A stretch of 64,000 nucleotides of DNA, from assembly GCF_006442815.1 (NCBI RefSeq), contig NZ_VFVL01000014.1, forward strand, positions 1 to 64,000, read 5' to 3'. Numbering within the stretch: position 1 is the stretch's first letter; every line of letters begins with the position of its first letter. The notes beneath the pieces were generated by a model. The model had not been told where the DNA came from. It did not search any database and saw nothing but the letters and a program-made list of their open reading frames with translations. The position numbers and the translations under genes were made by a program. This DNA comes from Mesorhizobium sp. B2-4-3. GTDB lineage: Bacteria; Pseudomonadota; Alphaproteobacteria; Rhizobiales; Rhizobiaceae. Positions 8,961 through 17,308 of the stretch are shown here, one piece after another.

Positions 8961-10220
8961 TTACTTCGCCGGCTTGTACCAGCTGTCGAGACCGGTCTGC
9001 AGCTTCTTGGCCGCGGCCTCCGGCGTGTCGGTGCCGTTGATCACATTGGCCGATTCAACCCAGGTCTCGTTCTCGAGGTTCGGCGTGCCGCGCGACAGGA
9101 TCTGGTAGGTCGAGCGGATCGTCGACTTGCACTTGCCGCGCCAGGAGACGAATTCCTGAGCCAGCGGGTCTTCCATCTTCACCGGCGAGGAGTTCAGGCT
9201 GAAGAAGCCCGGCAGCGCGTTGGCGTAGATGGTGGCGAAATCCGGCGAGGCGACCCAGGACAGGAACTTCTTGGCCTCTTCCGCATGCTTCGATGCCGCA
9301 TTCAGACCCATGCCGATGTCGGTGTGGTCGGAGATGTAGCAGGTGTCGCCGGCCTTCTCGACCGGCGGCGGGAAGGCGCCCATCTTGAACTGCGCCTGGG
9401 TGTTGAACAGGCCGATTTCCCACGAGCCGGCCGGGTAGATGGCGGCGCGGCCGAGCGTGAACAGGTTCTGGCTGTCCGGATAGGTCTGCGCCTCGAAGCC
9501 GTCGCCGAGATAAGGCTTCCACTTGGCCAGTTCCTCATACGGCGCGACCCAGTCCTTGTCGGTCAGCTTCTGCTCGCCCTTGATCAGCGCCGCGCGGCCG
9601 TCCTCGCCCTTCCAGTAGTTCGGGCCGATGTTCTGGTAGCCCATGGTCGCGGCTTCCCAGAGGTCCTTGGTGCCCATCGCCATCGGGATGTAGGTGCCGT
9701 CTGCCTTGATCTTGTCGAGCACGGCGAAGAACTCGTCGCGGGTCGTCGGCACCTTGAGGCCGAGCTTGTCGAAGGCATCCTTGTTATAGATGAAGCCGTG
9801 GATGACCGAGGCCATCGGCACGCAGAAGCTCGACTTGCCGTCGTCGGTCTGCCAGGCGGACTTGGCGACGGGCGAGAAGTTCTCCATGCCCGGCAGCGAG
9901 CTCAGGTCGGCGAGGTTGCCCTTCTTGAACAACTCAAGCGACTTGTCGAAGGGGCGGCAGGTGATCAGGTCGCCCGCCGAGCCGGCGGCGAGCTTGGCGC
10001 CGAGGGCCGCGTCATACTCAGTCGGGGCCGAAGGCGCGAACACCACCTTGATGCCGGGGTTCTTGGCTTCGAAGGCCGGGATCAGCTTGTCCTTCCAGAT
10101 GGTCAGGTCGTCGCCGCGCCAGCTTTCGATGTTGAGCGTCACGTCCTCGGCCAGCGCCATCCCGGTCGTGCCGAGGATGCTTGTGCCGAGCAGAAGGGCC
10201 GTCAGTAGTTTGGTCGTCAT
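8961..10220 (-). CDS. Extracellular sugar-binding protein of an amino-sugar ABC transporter
   Basis: A 419-residue family-1 solute-binding protein. The N-terminus MTTKLLTALLLGTSILG followed by GMALAED is a Sec signal peptide with cleavage after about residue 24. The mature part begins VTLNIESWRGDD and keeps the SBP layout (PAFEAKNPGIKVVF; GRAAIYPAGSWE). It delivers the sugar to the two permeases downstream. Gene context (murQ upstream; kinase, nagA and deaminase across the divergent promoter) points to MurNAc, GlcNAc or a disaccharide of them. Specificity cannot be read from the sequence. Confidence 0.88.
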   Translation of the reverse strand: MTTKLLTALLLGTSILGTTGMALAEDVTLNIESWRGDDLTIWKDKLIPAFEAKNPGIKVVFAPSAPTEYDAALGAKLAAGSAGDLITCRPFDKSLELFKKGNLADLSSLPGMENFSPVAKSAWQTDDGKSSFCVPMASVIHGFIYNKDAFDKLGLKVPTTRDEFFAVLDKIKADGTYIPMAMGTKDLWEAATMGYQNIGPNYWKGEDGRAALIKGEQKLTDKDWVAPYEELAKWKPYLGDGFEAQTYPDSQNLFTLGRAAIYPAGSWEIGLFNTQAQFKMGAFPPPVEKAGDTCYISDHTDIGMGLNAASKHAEEAKKFLSWVASPDFATIYANALPGFFSLNSSPVKMEDPLAQEFVSWRGKCKSTIRSTYQILSRGTPNLENETWVESANVINGTDTPEAAAKKLQTGLDSWYKPAK

Positions 10221-10334
10221 CTTCAGTCTCCCTGTTGACCTTTTTCAGGTTCCGTTTTGAGAACAGGGGCTCAGCGCCCCTTGCTCCCCTCGCAAGCCCG
10301 TTTCACCTCGATGGAAATCGGGATGAAACAGGCC

Positions 10335-11285
10335 CTACTTCTTTGTTAGGGCAAGATCTTTTCCGAAAAGCGGGTTCCACTTTTCGGGATCATGCCCCAG
10401 CGCGGAAAGCGCCGGCCGAAGCTTCTGGCCGGTTCCTTCCAGTATCTTCTCGGCCGCGTCGGCGTTGGCGGCGCCGGCGGCGAGCAGAATGGCGGTCTTG
10501 ACGACGCCACCGCTTTCCTCGAGCAGGCGGGCGGCGTCGTCGCGGCTCTTGCCGCTGATGGCGGCGACCATGCGCACGGCGCGGTCGCGCAGCTTGATGT
10601 TGTCGGCGGTGAGATTGACCATGTAGCCGTCATGGACATGGCCGAGATGGATGGCGGCGAGCGTCGACAGCATGTTGAGCGCGATCTTCTGCGCGGTGCC
10701 CGCGCCCATGCGCGTCGAGCCGGCGATCAGCTCCGGCGGCGTTTCGAGCAGGATGGCGACATCGGCTCGGCTGAACAGCGCGGCGCCGCGGTTGTTGGCG
10801 ATGGCGATGGTGGCGGCGCCCCGGCGCCGCGCGTCCTGCAGCGCCTGGACCGCATAAGGGGTCGAGCCGCTGGCTGAAATGGCGATCAGGCAGTCGCCCT
10901 TGCCGATATCGGCCGCTGCGACGGCCGCCGCCGCTTCCCCGGTGTCGTCCTCCGGGCCGCCTGCCAGCGTGCGGAAGGCCTCGTCGCCACCGGCGATCAG
11001 GATGGCGATGCGGTCGCGCGCAATGCCGAAGGTGCCGGGCAGTTCCAGCGCATCGGCAACCGCCATCAGGCCGGAGCTGCCGGCGGCCGCATAGGCGAGC
11101 CTGCCGCCGCTCTTCAACTGCTTCGCGATGAGTTCGGCGGCAACGGCGATTGCCGGGATGGCGCCGTGCACGGCCTTGCTGGCCTCGATCTGGGCATTGG
11201 CCAGGAACGCCAGAATGGCTTCTGGAGCCTGGACATCCAGCCCCTCGGCATTCTGGTGGAGCGCTTCCGTGCGCGTCTCGGCCAT
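10335..11285 (-). CDS. murQ: N-acetylmuramic acid 6-phosphate etherase
   Basis: MurQ splits MurNAc-6-phosphate into GlcNAc-6-phosphate and D-lactate in the cytoplasm. The 316-residue protein has the SIS fold. It has AGSSGLMAVADALELPGTFG near residues 62-80, with the Glu matching the catalytic Glu83 of E. coli MurQ, GPEDDTGEA near 105, and the family signature STRMGAGTAQKIALNMLST near 200. ATG 11285 has GGAGGAAA upstream. The last 20 or so residues are encoded by a rhizobial palindromic repeat (10349-10398). It is the first gene of the minus-strand arm, with a promoter and operator at 11308-11335. Confidence 0.92.
   Translation of the reverse strand: MAETRTEALHQNAEGLDVQAPEAILAFLANAQIEASKAVHGAIPAIAVAAELIAKQLKSGGRLAYAAAGSSGLMAVADALELPGTFGIARDRIAILIAGGDEAFRTLAGGPEDDTGEAAAAVAAADIGKGDCLIAISASGSTPYAVQALQDARRRGAATIAIANNRGAALFSRADVAILLETPPELIAGSTRMGAGTAQKIALNMLSTLAAIHLGHVHDGYMVNLTADNIKLRDRAVRMVAAISGKSRDDAARLLEESGGVVKTAILLAAGAANADAAEKILEGTGQKLRPALSALGHDPEKWNPLFGKDLALTKK
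10349..10398. repeat. Rhizobial palindromic unit inside the 3' end of murQ
   Basis: GGGCAAGATCTTTTCCGAAAAG and the partner CTTTTCGGGATCATGCCC form a near-perfect inverted repeat of a kind I recall as common between rhizobial genes. Here it is translated as the MurQ C-terminus (GHDPEKWNPLFGKD). A degenerate relative lies at 29343-29389. Confidence 0.6.
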
Positions 11286-11307
11286 CCATTTTCCTCCAAC
11301 TGAGCGA

Positions 11308-11335
11308 ACAATACCAAAAAAATACCACTTGTCCA
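11308..11335 (-). promoter_or_regulatory. murQ-arm promoter with direct-repeat operator
   Basis: On the minus strand, TGGACA (11335-11330) and TATTGT (11313-11308) are 16 bases apart and make a credible -35/-10 pair. Interleaved is GTGGTATTTTTTTGGTATTG (11328-11309), a direct repeat of TGGTATT with 11-base periodicity. The second repeat overlaps the -10 box. The same module occurs in mirror orientation at 11436-11463. The likely ligand is the GntR/UTRA regulator encoded at 12457; I recall similar tandem TGGTATT sites for alphaproteobacterial NagQ. Confidence 0.6.
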
Positions 11336-11435
11336 CACGCATTAACGAATTTCAGGTACGGGAACTTGCTTTCCGGCAAATTACCGTGAGTTTTCAATAA
11401 AATACGGGTTAATCTTTTTGAACCGAAATTAACTC

Positions 11436-11463
11436 TTGGCTATTGGTACTTTATTGGTATTAT
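11436..11463 (+). promoter_or_regulatory. Kinase-arm promoter with direct-repeat operator
   Basis: TTGGCT (11436-11441) and TATTAT (11458-11463) are 16 bases apart. TTGGTACTTTATTGGTATTA (11443-11462) matches the minus-strand operator at 16 of 20 positions, and both sit the same distance (23 bases) ahead of their start codons. The predicted leader to the GAGGAG site would be very short, so the exact start of transcription is uncertain. Confidence 0.6.
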
Positions 11464-11484
11464 CTCGACCGAGGAGAAAATCGC

Positions 11485-12366
11485 GTGAAATTCGTGCTTG
11501 GCATCGATGGCGGCGGCACCAGCTGCAGGGCGGCCCTTGCGACCGTCGACGGCGCTGTCGTCGGCCGCGCCAAAAGCGGCGCCGCCAACATCCGCACCGA
11601 CCTTACCGGCGCTCGCGCCAACATCGTCGAGGCGGCCAGGCAGGCATTCCTCGCCGCCGGCCATGATCCGGAGCTGATCCCGCAAACGCCGGCGATACTC
11701 GGTCTCGCCGGCGCCAATGTCGGCACCTACCGGCAGCAGCTCGAAGCGATCCTGCCTTTCAGCCGGAGTCGCGTCGAAACCGACGCCGAGATCGCGCTCG
11801 AGGGCGCGGTCGGCTCTGGTGACGGCGCCATGGCCATCCTCGGCACCGGCACCGCCTATATGGCGCGTAAAGCGGGCAAGTCGCGCGCCATCGGCGGCTG
11901 GGGTTTCCAGGTAGGCGACCAGGGTAGCGGCGCCCGCATCGGCCGCGACCTGCTCGAGCAGACGCTGCTTGCCTATGACGGCATCCGTCCCGGCTCGCCC
12001 TTGACGGACGCCATGCTCGCCGTGTTCCGCAACGATCCGGAAGACGTGGTCGAATTCACCACCAACGCCAAGCCGGGCGATTTCGGCGGCTTCGCGCCGA
12101 AGGTCTTCGAGCATGCCGAAAAGGGCGATCTCGTCGCCAACTGGATCCTCGGCAAGGCGGTGGCCGATGTCGAGGCTTCGCTCGGCGCGCTCGATCTCGC
12201 CGAAGATGCCCCGCTCTGCCTGCTCGGCGGCCTGGCGCCGCTTTACGCGCCGCGCCTGTCGGCGCGCTATCAGGCGCTGCTGAAAGCTCCGCTCGACGAC
12301 GCGCTCGGCGGCGCCGTGCAGATGGCCTTGCGCATCTTCGCCAGGGGTTCGGAGGTCGGCCAATGA
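11485..12366 (+). CDS. BadF/BadG/BcrA/BcrD-type sugar kinase (GlcNAc/MurNAc kinase-like)
   Basis: A 293-residue ASKHA-fold kinase. The phosphate-1 motif GIDGGGTSCRAAL is near residue 5, ILGTGTAY near 118, and GGWGFQVGDQGSGARIGRD near 135 is typical of eukaryote-like N-acetylglucosamine kinases. The family includes clostridial MurK, which phosphorylates both MurNAc and GlcNAc. With murQ and nagA nearby, this enzyme probably makes MurNAc-6-P and/or GlcNAc-6-P from sugar taken up unphosphorylated. GTG 11485 has GAGGAG 8 bases upstream. Its TGA overlaps the first ATG of the tandem mini-ORF array (ATGA). Confidence 0.85.
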   Translation: MKFVLGIDGGGTSCRAALATVDGAVVGRAKSGAANIRTDLTGARANIVEAARQAFLAAGHDPELIPQTPAILGLAGANVGTYRQQLEAILPFSRSRVETDAEIALEGAVGSGDGAMAILGTGTAYMARKAGKSRAIGGWGFQVGDQGSGARIGRDLLEQTLLAYDGIRPGSPLTDAMLAVFRNDPEDVVEFTTNAKPGDFGGFAPKVFEHAEKGDLVANWILGKAVADVEASLGALDLAEDAPLCLLGGLAPLYAPRLSARYQALLKAPLDDALGGAVQMALRIFARGSEVGQ

Positions 12367-12489
12367 GCGCCGCCGATAAGATATTCGCCATGCTGCCGGA
12401 GGCGCCGCGATGAGCGCCGCCGACCAGATCTTCGCCATGCTGCCGGAGGCGCCGCGATGAGCGCCGCCGACCAGATCTTCGCCATGCTG
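12363..12489 (+). repeat. 47-bp tandem repeat: two mini-ORFs chained to the GntR start
   Basis: Three copies start at 12363, 12410 and 12457. The period is 47, not a multiple of 3, and the third copy is partial (33 bases). Each full copy reads as a 16-residue peptide (MSAADKIFAMLPEAPR, then MSAADQIFAMLPEAPR) whose TGA overlaps the next ATG as ATGA. Each carries its own CGGAGG 7 bases before the next ATG. The kinase stop also overlaps the first ATG. The third copy is the true N-terminus of the regulator. Copy 1 differs from copy 2 at only three bases, so the duplication is fairly recent. Whether the peptides are made is unknown. Confidence 0.85.
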
Positions 12490-13236
12490 AAAGAATCCTC
12501 CCAGAGCGGTGCGCCGCTCTATTTGCAGCTGAGGAGAAGCATCGAGGAAGCGGTCAATCGCGGCCTGATCGGCCCCGGCGACGCGCTGCCGTCCGAGCGC
12601 GACATCGCCAGCAAGGCCGATATCTCGCGCGTCACCGTGCGCAAGGCGGTGCAGGACCTGGTCAAGGGCGGCATCCTCGTGCAGCGCCACGGCTCGGGCA
12701 CCTTCGTGGCGCCGCGCATGGAGCGCGTCGAGCAGTCGCTGTCGCGGCTCACCTCCTTTACCGAGGACATGGCGCGCCGCGGCATGAACGTGCGCTCCGT
12801 CTGGCTCGATCGCGGCCTCTATGCGCCGTCGCCGGACGAGATGATGGTGCTGGGCCTGTCCTCGACGGAACTGGTGGCGCGCGTGGCGCGCCTGCGCATC
12901 GCCAACGACACGCCGCTGGCGATCGAGCGCGCGGCGCTCTCGGCCAGCGTCCTGCCCGACCCCGAGGCGATCGGCTCCTCGCTCTATGCGGCGCTGGGCA
13001 CGACCGGCAATCGCCCGGTACGCGCCGTGCAGCGCATCTCGGCCACCAATCTTGGCGACGCCGATGCGCGCATGCTGGAAGTGCCGCCGGGGGTTGCCGG
13101 ACTGCAGATCGAGCGCATTTCCTATCTGGCGAGCGGCAAGGTGATCGAGTTCACCCGCTCGGTCTACAGGGGCGACGCCTATGATTTCGTCGCGGAACTC
13201 CGGCTGACCGGGCCGGGAGAGGAGATCCGGCCATGA
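12457..13236 (+). CDS. GntR-family (HutC/UTRA) transcriptional regulator of the amino-sugar genes
   Basis: A 259-residue regulator. The winged helix-turn-helix spans about residues 20-88 (GDALPSERDIASKADISRVT; GSGTFVAP), and a UTRA effector domain spans about 105-250. UTRA domains of NagR/NagQ relatives bind amino-sugar phosphates such as GlcN-6-P. ATG 12457 is chosen as the third repeat copy; it is reached by ATGA overlap from the mini-ORF before it. Its stop overlaps the SIS gene start by 4 bases. The probable targets are the mirrored TGGTATT operators at 11.3-11.46 kb. Confidence 0.88.
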   Translation: MSAADQIFAMLKESSQSGAPLYLQLRRSIEEAVNRGLIGPGDALPSERDIASKADISRVTVRKAVQDLVKGGILVQRHGSGTFVAPRMERVEQSLSRLTSFTEDMARRGMNVRSVWLDRGLYAPSPDEMMVLGLSSTELVARVARLRIANDTPLAIERAALSASVLPDPEAIGSSLYAALGTTGNRPVRAVQRISATNLGDADARMLEVPPGVAGLQIERISYLASGKVIEFTRSVYRGDAYDFVAELRLTGPGEEIRP

Positions 13237-14264
13237 TGGCAAACACCACTCATATGCGACGCGAGATCGACGAGATCCCGGAAGCCGCCGCCCGCCTTCT
13301 CGACGGCTCGGCTTCGGCGCTGGCCGAGGCCGGTCGCGGCCTGCGCGAGCGGGACCCCCATTTCGTCGTCACCGTGGCACGCGGCTCGTCCGACCATGCG
13401 GCGACCTTCATGAAATATGCCGTCGAGCTGACTGCCGGCCTGGCGGTCGCCTCGGTAGGCCCCTCGATCGCGTCCATTTATGGCGCGAAGCTCAGGCTGC
13501 GCGGCTCCGCATGCCTGGCGGTCTCGCAGTCGGGCAAAAGCCCCGATATCGTCGCCATGGCCGAAACGGCAAGAGCCGGAGGAGCGCTTACTGTCGCCAT
13601 CACCAACACGGCCGACTCGCCGCTGGCGCGCGCCTCGGACTATGCCATCGACATTCTGGCGGGGCCGGAACGCTCCGTCGCGGCCACCAAGACCTTCGTC
13701 AATTCGGCCGTCGCCGGCCTTGCGCTGATGGCGCATGCCACCGATGACCAAGCACTGCTTAAGGCGCTCGCCGGCCTGCCCGGCCATTTCGAGAAGGCGA
13801 TTGCCTGCGACTGGATGGCGCTCGCCGGCGCTCTGGAGAACCCGCAATCGCTGTTCATCCTCGGCCGCGGCCCGTCCTTCGCGATCGCCAGCGAGGCGGC
13901 GCTGAAATTCAAGGAAACCTGCGCCATGCATGCCGAGGCCTACAGCGCCGCCGAGGTCATGCATGGGCCGCTGGCGCTGGTCGGACCGGGGTTCCCGGTC
14001 CTGGCGCTTGCCGCGCGCGATGCGTCCGAACCCTCGGTCGCCGAGGCGGCCGACGGCCTGATGGCCAAGGGCGCCGCCGCCTTCATCACCTCCGACAAGG
14101 CGAAGGCCGCGCGGTTGTTGCCGCATGTCGCAACTGGCCATCCGCTGACCGATCCGCTGCCGCTGATCGTGTCCTTCTACGGCTTCGTCGAGGCCTTCGC
14201 GCGCCATCGCGGCCTCGACCCCGACACACCGCGCAACCTGCGCAAAGTGACGGAAACCGTATGA
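13233..14264 (+). CDS. SIS-domain sugar isomerase/deaminase (GlmS C-terminal-like, NagB-II type)
   Basis: A 343-residue protein with two SIS domains and no glutaminase domain. Phosphosugar-binding segments are ARGSSDHA near residue 48, SQSGKSPD near 97, and ILGRGPSFAIASEAALKFKE near 208. Proteins of this form (NagB-II) deaminate glucosamine-6-phosphate to fructose-6-phosphate. No NagB-I gene is present, which fits this enzyme taking the last step after NagA. The 4-base overlaps with the regulator gene and with nagA show tight coupling. Confidence 0.87.
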   Translation: MMANTTHMRREIDEIPEAAARLLDGSASALAEAGRGLRERDPHFVVTVARGSSDHAATFMKYAVELTAGLAVASVGPSIASIYGAKLRLRGSACLAVSQSGKSPDIVAMAETARAGGALTVAITNTADSPLARASDYAIDILAGPERSVAATKTFVNSAVAGLALMAHATDDQALLKALAGLPGHFEKAIACDWMALAGALENPQSLFILGRGPSFAIASEAALKFKETCAMHAEAYSAAEVMHGPLALVGPGFPVLALAARDASEPSVAEAADGLMAKGAAAFITSDKAKAARLLPHVATGHPLTDPLPLIVSFYGFVEAFARHRGLDPDTPRNLRKVTETV

Positions 14265-15421
14265 ACGACCGTTTCGCACTCACCGGCGCCCGCATCTTCG
14301 ACGGTGCCGACTGGCACGACAACGCCGCCCTTGTCGTCAAGGGCGACACGGTCGAGGCCATCCTGCCCGCAGGCGCGATTCCGTCCGGCGTTCCGGCGGT
14401 CGAGACCGGTGGTGGCCTGCTGGTGCCTGGTTTCGTCGACATCCAGGTCAATGGCGGCGGCGGCGTGATGCTCAACGACCATCCCGACGTCGCCTCGATC
14501 GAGACCATCTGCCGGGCGCACGCGCCCTTCGGCACCACCGCGCTGCTGGTGACGCTGATCACCGACACGCCGGCGATCACCGCCGCCGCCATCGCCGCCG
14601 GCGCCGAGGCGGCCAAGAAGAGGGTACCGGGCTTCTTCGGCCTGCATCTGGAAGGGCCGCATCTCTCCGTGGCCCGTAAGGGCGCGCATGATCCAGCGCT
14701 GATCCGGCCGATGACCGACACCGACCAGGCCGCGCTCATTGCGGCGCGCAAAGAGCTTCCAGTGCTGCTTACCACGATCGCCCCGGAATCGGTCGAACCG
14801 GCCCGTGTCACGGCGCTGGCCAAGGCCGGCGTCGTCGTCAGCCTCGGCCATAGCGATACCGACTATTCGACCGCCAGCGCCTTTGCCGCCGCGGGTGCCA
14901 CGGTGGTGACGCATCTGTTCAACGCCATGAGCCAGATCGGCAACCGCGAGCCGGGTCTGGCGGGTGCCGCGATCGACGCCGGCGGCTTGTATGCCGGCAT
15001 CATCGCCGACGGCATCCATGTCCATCCCGCGACGATGGTCCTCGCGCTGCGCGGCAAGCAGGGACCAGGCAAGATCGTGCTGGTCACCGACGCCATGGCG
15101 ACCATCGGCACCGACATGACATCGTTCACGCTCAACGGCCGCACCATCTACCGCAAGGACGGCAGCCTCAGGCTTGCCGACGGAACGCTGGCCGGCGCCG
15201 ACCTGGACATGATTTCCGCCGTCCGCTTCGTCCACCGCGTCGTCGGCCTCGACCTCGACGAGGCTCTGCGCATGGCCTCGCTCTATCCGGCCGAGGCAAT
15301 CGGCCAGGCGCATCGCCTCGGCCGTTTCGCCAACGGCACCGCCGCCGACATTGTCGGCCTGTCGGAGGGGCTGGATGTCAGGAACGTCTGGATCGGCGGC
15401 AAGAAGGTCTTTGGCGTGTAA
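14261..15421 (+). CDS. nagA: N-acetylglucosamine-6-phosphate deacetylase
   Basis: NagA removes acetate from GlcNAc-6-P, linking MurQ and the kinase to the deaminase. The 386-residue amidohydrolase has the NagA-type strand-1 motif PGFVDIQVNGGGG near residue 53, the metal ligand Glu in LHLEGPHLS near 130, His in SLGHSDTDYS near 196, His in VTHLFNAMSQ near 215, and catalytic Asp in LVTDAMAT near 274. ATG overlaps the SIS stop (ATGA). It is the last gene of the plus-strand arm. Confidence 0.93.
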   Translation: MNDRFALTGARIFDGADWHDNAALVVKGDTVEAILPAGAIPSGVPAVETGGGLLVPGFVDIQVNGGGGVMLNDHPDVASIETICRAHAPFGTTALLVTLITDTPAITAAAIAAGAEAAKKRVPGFFGLHLEGPHLSVARKGAHDPALIRPMTDTDQAALIAARKELPVLLTTIAPESVEPARVTALAKAGVVVSLGHSDTDYSTASAFAAAGATVVTHLFNAMSQIGNREPGLAGAAIDAGGLYAGIIADGIHVHPATMVLALRGKQGPGKIVLVTDAMATIGTDMTSFTLNGRTIYRKDGSLRLADGTLAGADLDMISAVRFVHRVVGLDLDEALRMASLYPAEAIGQAHRLGRFANGTAADIVGLSEGLDVRNVWIGGKKVFGV

Positions 15422-15434
15422 CCTCCGCGATTTT

Positions 15435-15594
15435 CGTCATCCTCGGGCTTGACCCGAGGATCCATTCCGTGACCTTCGCCGAAGAATACAGCGGGAGCAG
15501 AATTCTGCAACGTTAGCAGTGCTTTAGCGTCACGGAATGGATTCTAGGGTCTGCGCGCGTCGCTGCGCTCCTTGCTCCGCCCTAGAATGACGAG
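15435..15594. repeat. Rhizobial inverted repeat downstream of nagA
   Basis: The stretch begins CGTCATCCTCGGGCTTGACC and ends CCTAGAATGACG. Inside, CATTCCGTGAC is mirrored by GTCACGGAATG, with smaller hairpins CCTCGGGCTTGACCCGAGG and CTAGGG...CCCTAG. It fills most of the space between the convergent nagA and matB genes and may terminate transcription both ways. No gene was seen in 15422-15675. Confidence 0.65.
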
Positions 15595-15675
15595 GCGATG
15601 GGCGTCTTGGCTAATCTCCGAGGTCCGCCATCCCTCGCTGGCAAGCCAGTCGAGGTTCGGCCAACCGGTCATCCA

Positions 15676-17196
15676 TTAACCGGCTTTGGCGTAGATATCG
15701 TTATACGCCTCGCGCAGGACGTTCTTCTGCACCTTGCCCATGGTGTTGCGCGGCAGCTCGTCGACGAAGATCACCTGCTTCGGATGCTTGTATTTCGCCA
15801 GCCGGCCGGCGATGGCGCCGGCAATGTCGGCAGCGCCGATCGTCGATCCCGGCTTGCGCACCACGACCGCGGTGACGCCTTCGCCGAAATCCGGATGGGC
15901 GACGCCGATCACCGCGCTTTCGCCAACGCCGTCGAGCGCGTCGATCTCGCTTTCGATCTCCTTCGGATAGACATTGTAGCCGCCCGAGATGATCAGGTCC
16001 TTGCCGCGCCCGACGATGTGGACATAGCCGTCGGCATCGATCAGGCCGAGATCGCCGGTGATGAAGAAGCCGTCGTCGCGGAACTCGGCCCTGGTCTTCT
16101 CGGGCATGCGCCAATAGCCGGCAAAGACGTTTGGGCCCTTGACCTCGATCATGCCGATCTCGCCTTGCGAGAGAGGATTGCCCGTGTCGGGATCGGCGAT
16201 GCGCAGCGAGACCCCGGGCAAGGGGAAACCGACCGTGCCGGCGCGCCGCTCGCCGTCATAGGGATTGGACGTGTTCATGTTGGTCTCGGTCATGCCGTAG
16301 CGCTCGAGGATGGCGTGGCCGGTGCGCTCGCGCCAGGCCTTGTGCGTCTCGGCCAGCAGCGGCGCCGAGCCGGAGATGAAGACCCGGATGGCGCTGGCCG
16401 CCTCCCGCGTCAGGCCGACCTGCTGCAACAGCCGTACATAGAAGGTCGGCACGCCCATCAAAGCCGTCGCGCGCGGCATCAGCGACAGGATGCGCGCCGG
16501 GTCGAATTTCTGCTCGAAGAACATTTTCGCGCCGGCCATCAGGATGACGTTGGTGGCCACGAACAGGCCGTGCGTATGGAAGATCGGCAGCGCATGGATC
16601 AGCACGTCGTCGGCGCCGAAGCGCCACTGCTCCACCAGCACGAGGGCATTGGAAGCAAGGTTCTCGTGGCTGAGCATCGCGCCCTTGGAACGGCCGGTCG
16701 TGCCGGACGTATAGAGGATGGCGGCAAGATCGTCCGGCCCGCGCGCGACATCGCTGAAATCCGTCGCCTGCCGCGAAGCCTGGCTGGCGAGCGTTCCCTG
16801 CCCGTCGCGGCTGAGCGTGAGCACCGTCGCGCCGATCGATGCGGCAAGCGGCTCGACGCCCGAAAGTCGGTCCGGATCGCACACGATCAGCCTCGGCTCG
16901 GCGTCGCGGAAGAAATAGTCGAGCTCCGGCAGCGTGTAGGCGGTGTTGAGCGGCAGGAAGACCGCGCCGGCGCGCACGGTGGCGAGATAGAGCAGCGCCG
17001 CCTCCGGGCTCTTCTCGACCTGGACGGCGACACGGTTCCCGGGCTCGATGCCTGCCTGCACCAGCGCATGCGCCAGTTGCGCCGACTTTGCCAGCATGTC
17101 GCCATAGGTGATCGAACGGCCGTCATCCGTCTCCATCAGCAGCCGGCCCGACGCCGGCATATGGGAACGGAAAGCGCCGAAGAGATGATTGGTCAT
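15676..17196 (-). CDS. matB: Malonyl-CoA synthetase
   Basis: MatB activates malonate with ATP and CoA. The 506-residue ANL-superfamily enzyme has the P-loop YTSGTTGRSKGAM near residue 160, the long MatB-like stretch with HALPIFHTHGLFVATNV, A5 motif YGMTETNMN near 285, and the catalytic lysine in LPRNTMGKVQKN near 490. Length and sequence style match Rhizobium trifolii MatB closely. ATG 17196 has GAGGAC upstream. The GntR-type regulator gene is on the same strand 112 bases upstream. No malonyl-CoA decarboxylase (matA) or malonate carrier is in view. Confidence 0.9.
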   Translation of the reverse strand: MTNHLFGAFRSHMPASGRLLMETDDGRSITYGDMLAKSAQLAHALVQAGIEPGNRVAVQVEKSPEAALLYLATVRAGAVFLPLNTAYTLPELDYFFRDAEPRLIVCDPDRLSGVEPLAASIGATVLTLSRDGQGTLASQASRQATDFSDVARGPDDLAAILYTSGTTGRSKGAMLSHENLASNALVLVEQWRFGADDVLIHALPIFHTHGLFVATNVILMAGAKMFFEQKFDPARILSLMPRATALMGVPTFYVRLLQQVGLTREAASAIRVFISGSAPLLAETHKAWRERTGHAILERYGMTETNMNTSNPYDGERRAGTVGFPLPGVSLRIADPDTGNPLSQGEIGMIEVKGPNVFAGYWRMPEKTRAEFRDDGFFITGDLGLIDADGYVHIVGRGKDLIISGGYNVYPKEIESEIDALDGVGESAVIGVAHPDFGEGVTAVVVRKPGSTIGAADIAGAIAGRLAKYKHPKQVIFVDELPRNTMGKVQKNVLREAYNDIYAKAG

Positions 17197-17308
17197 AAAG
17201 CGTCCTCGGGGCGTGTCGAAGCCCAATGGCAAAGGCGTTGGCCCGTCTGCGATTATCAGATTTGGCGCCCAGAGCAATTCCAGAAGCCGCACAGCAGTGT
17301 TCCGGTCA

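Noticed and set aside
12363..12489. Possible CRISPR-like repeats
   Set aside because: The copies are directly adjacent with no spacers and contain the start of a gene; this is a tandem duplication.
11440..13242. 600-codon minus-strand frame opposite the kinase and regulator genes
   Set aside because: Antisense shadow; it even repeats MAKIWSAALIAAPPAAW because it reads through the 47-bp tandem repeat, but no protein family is visible.
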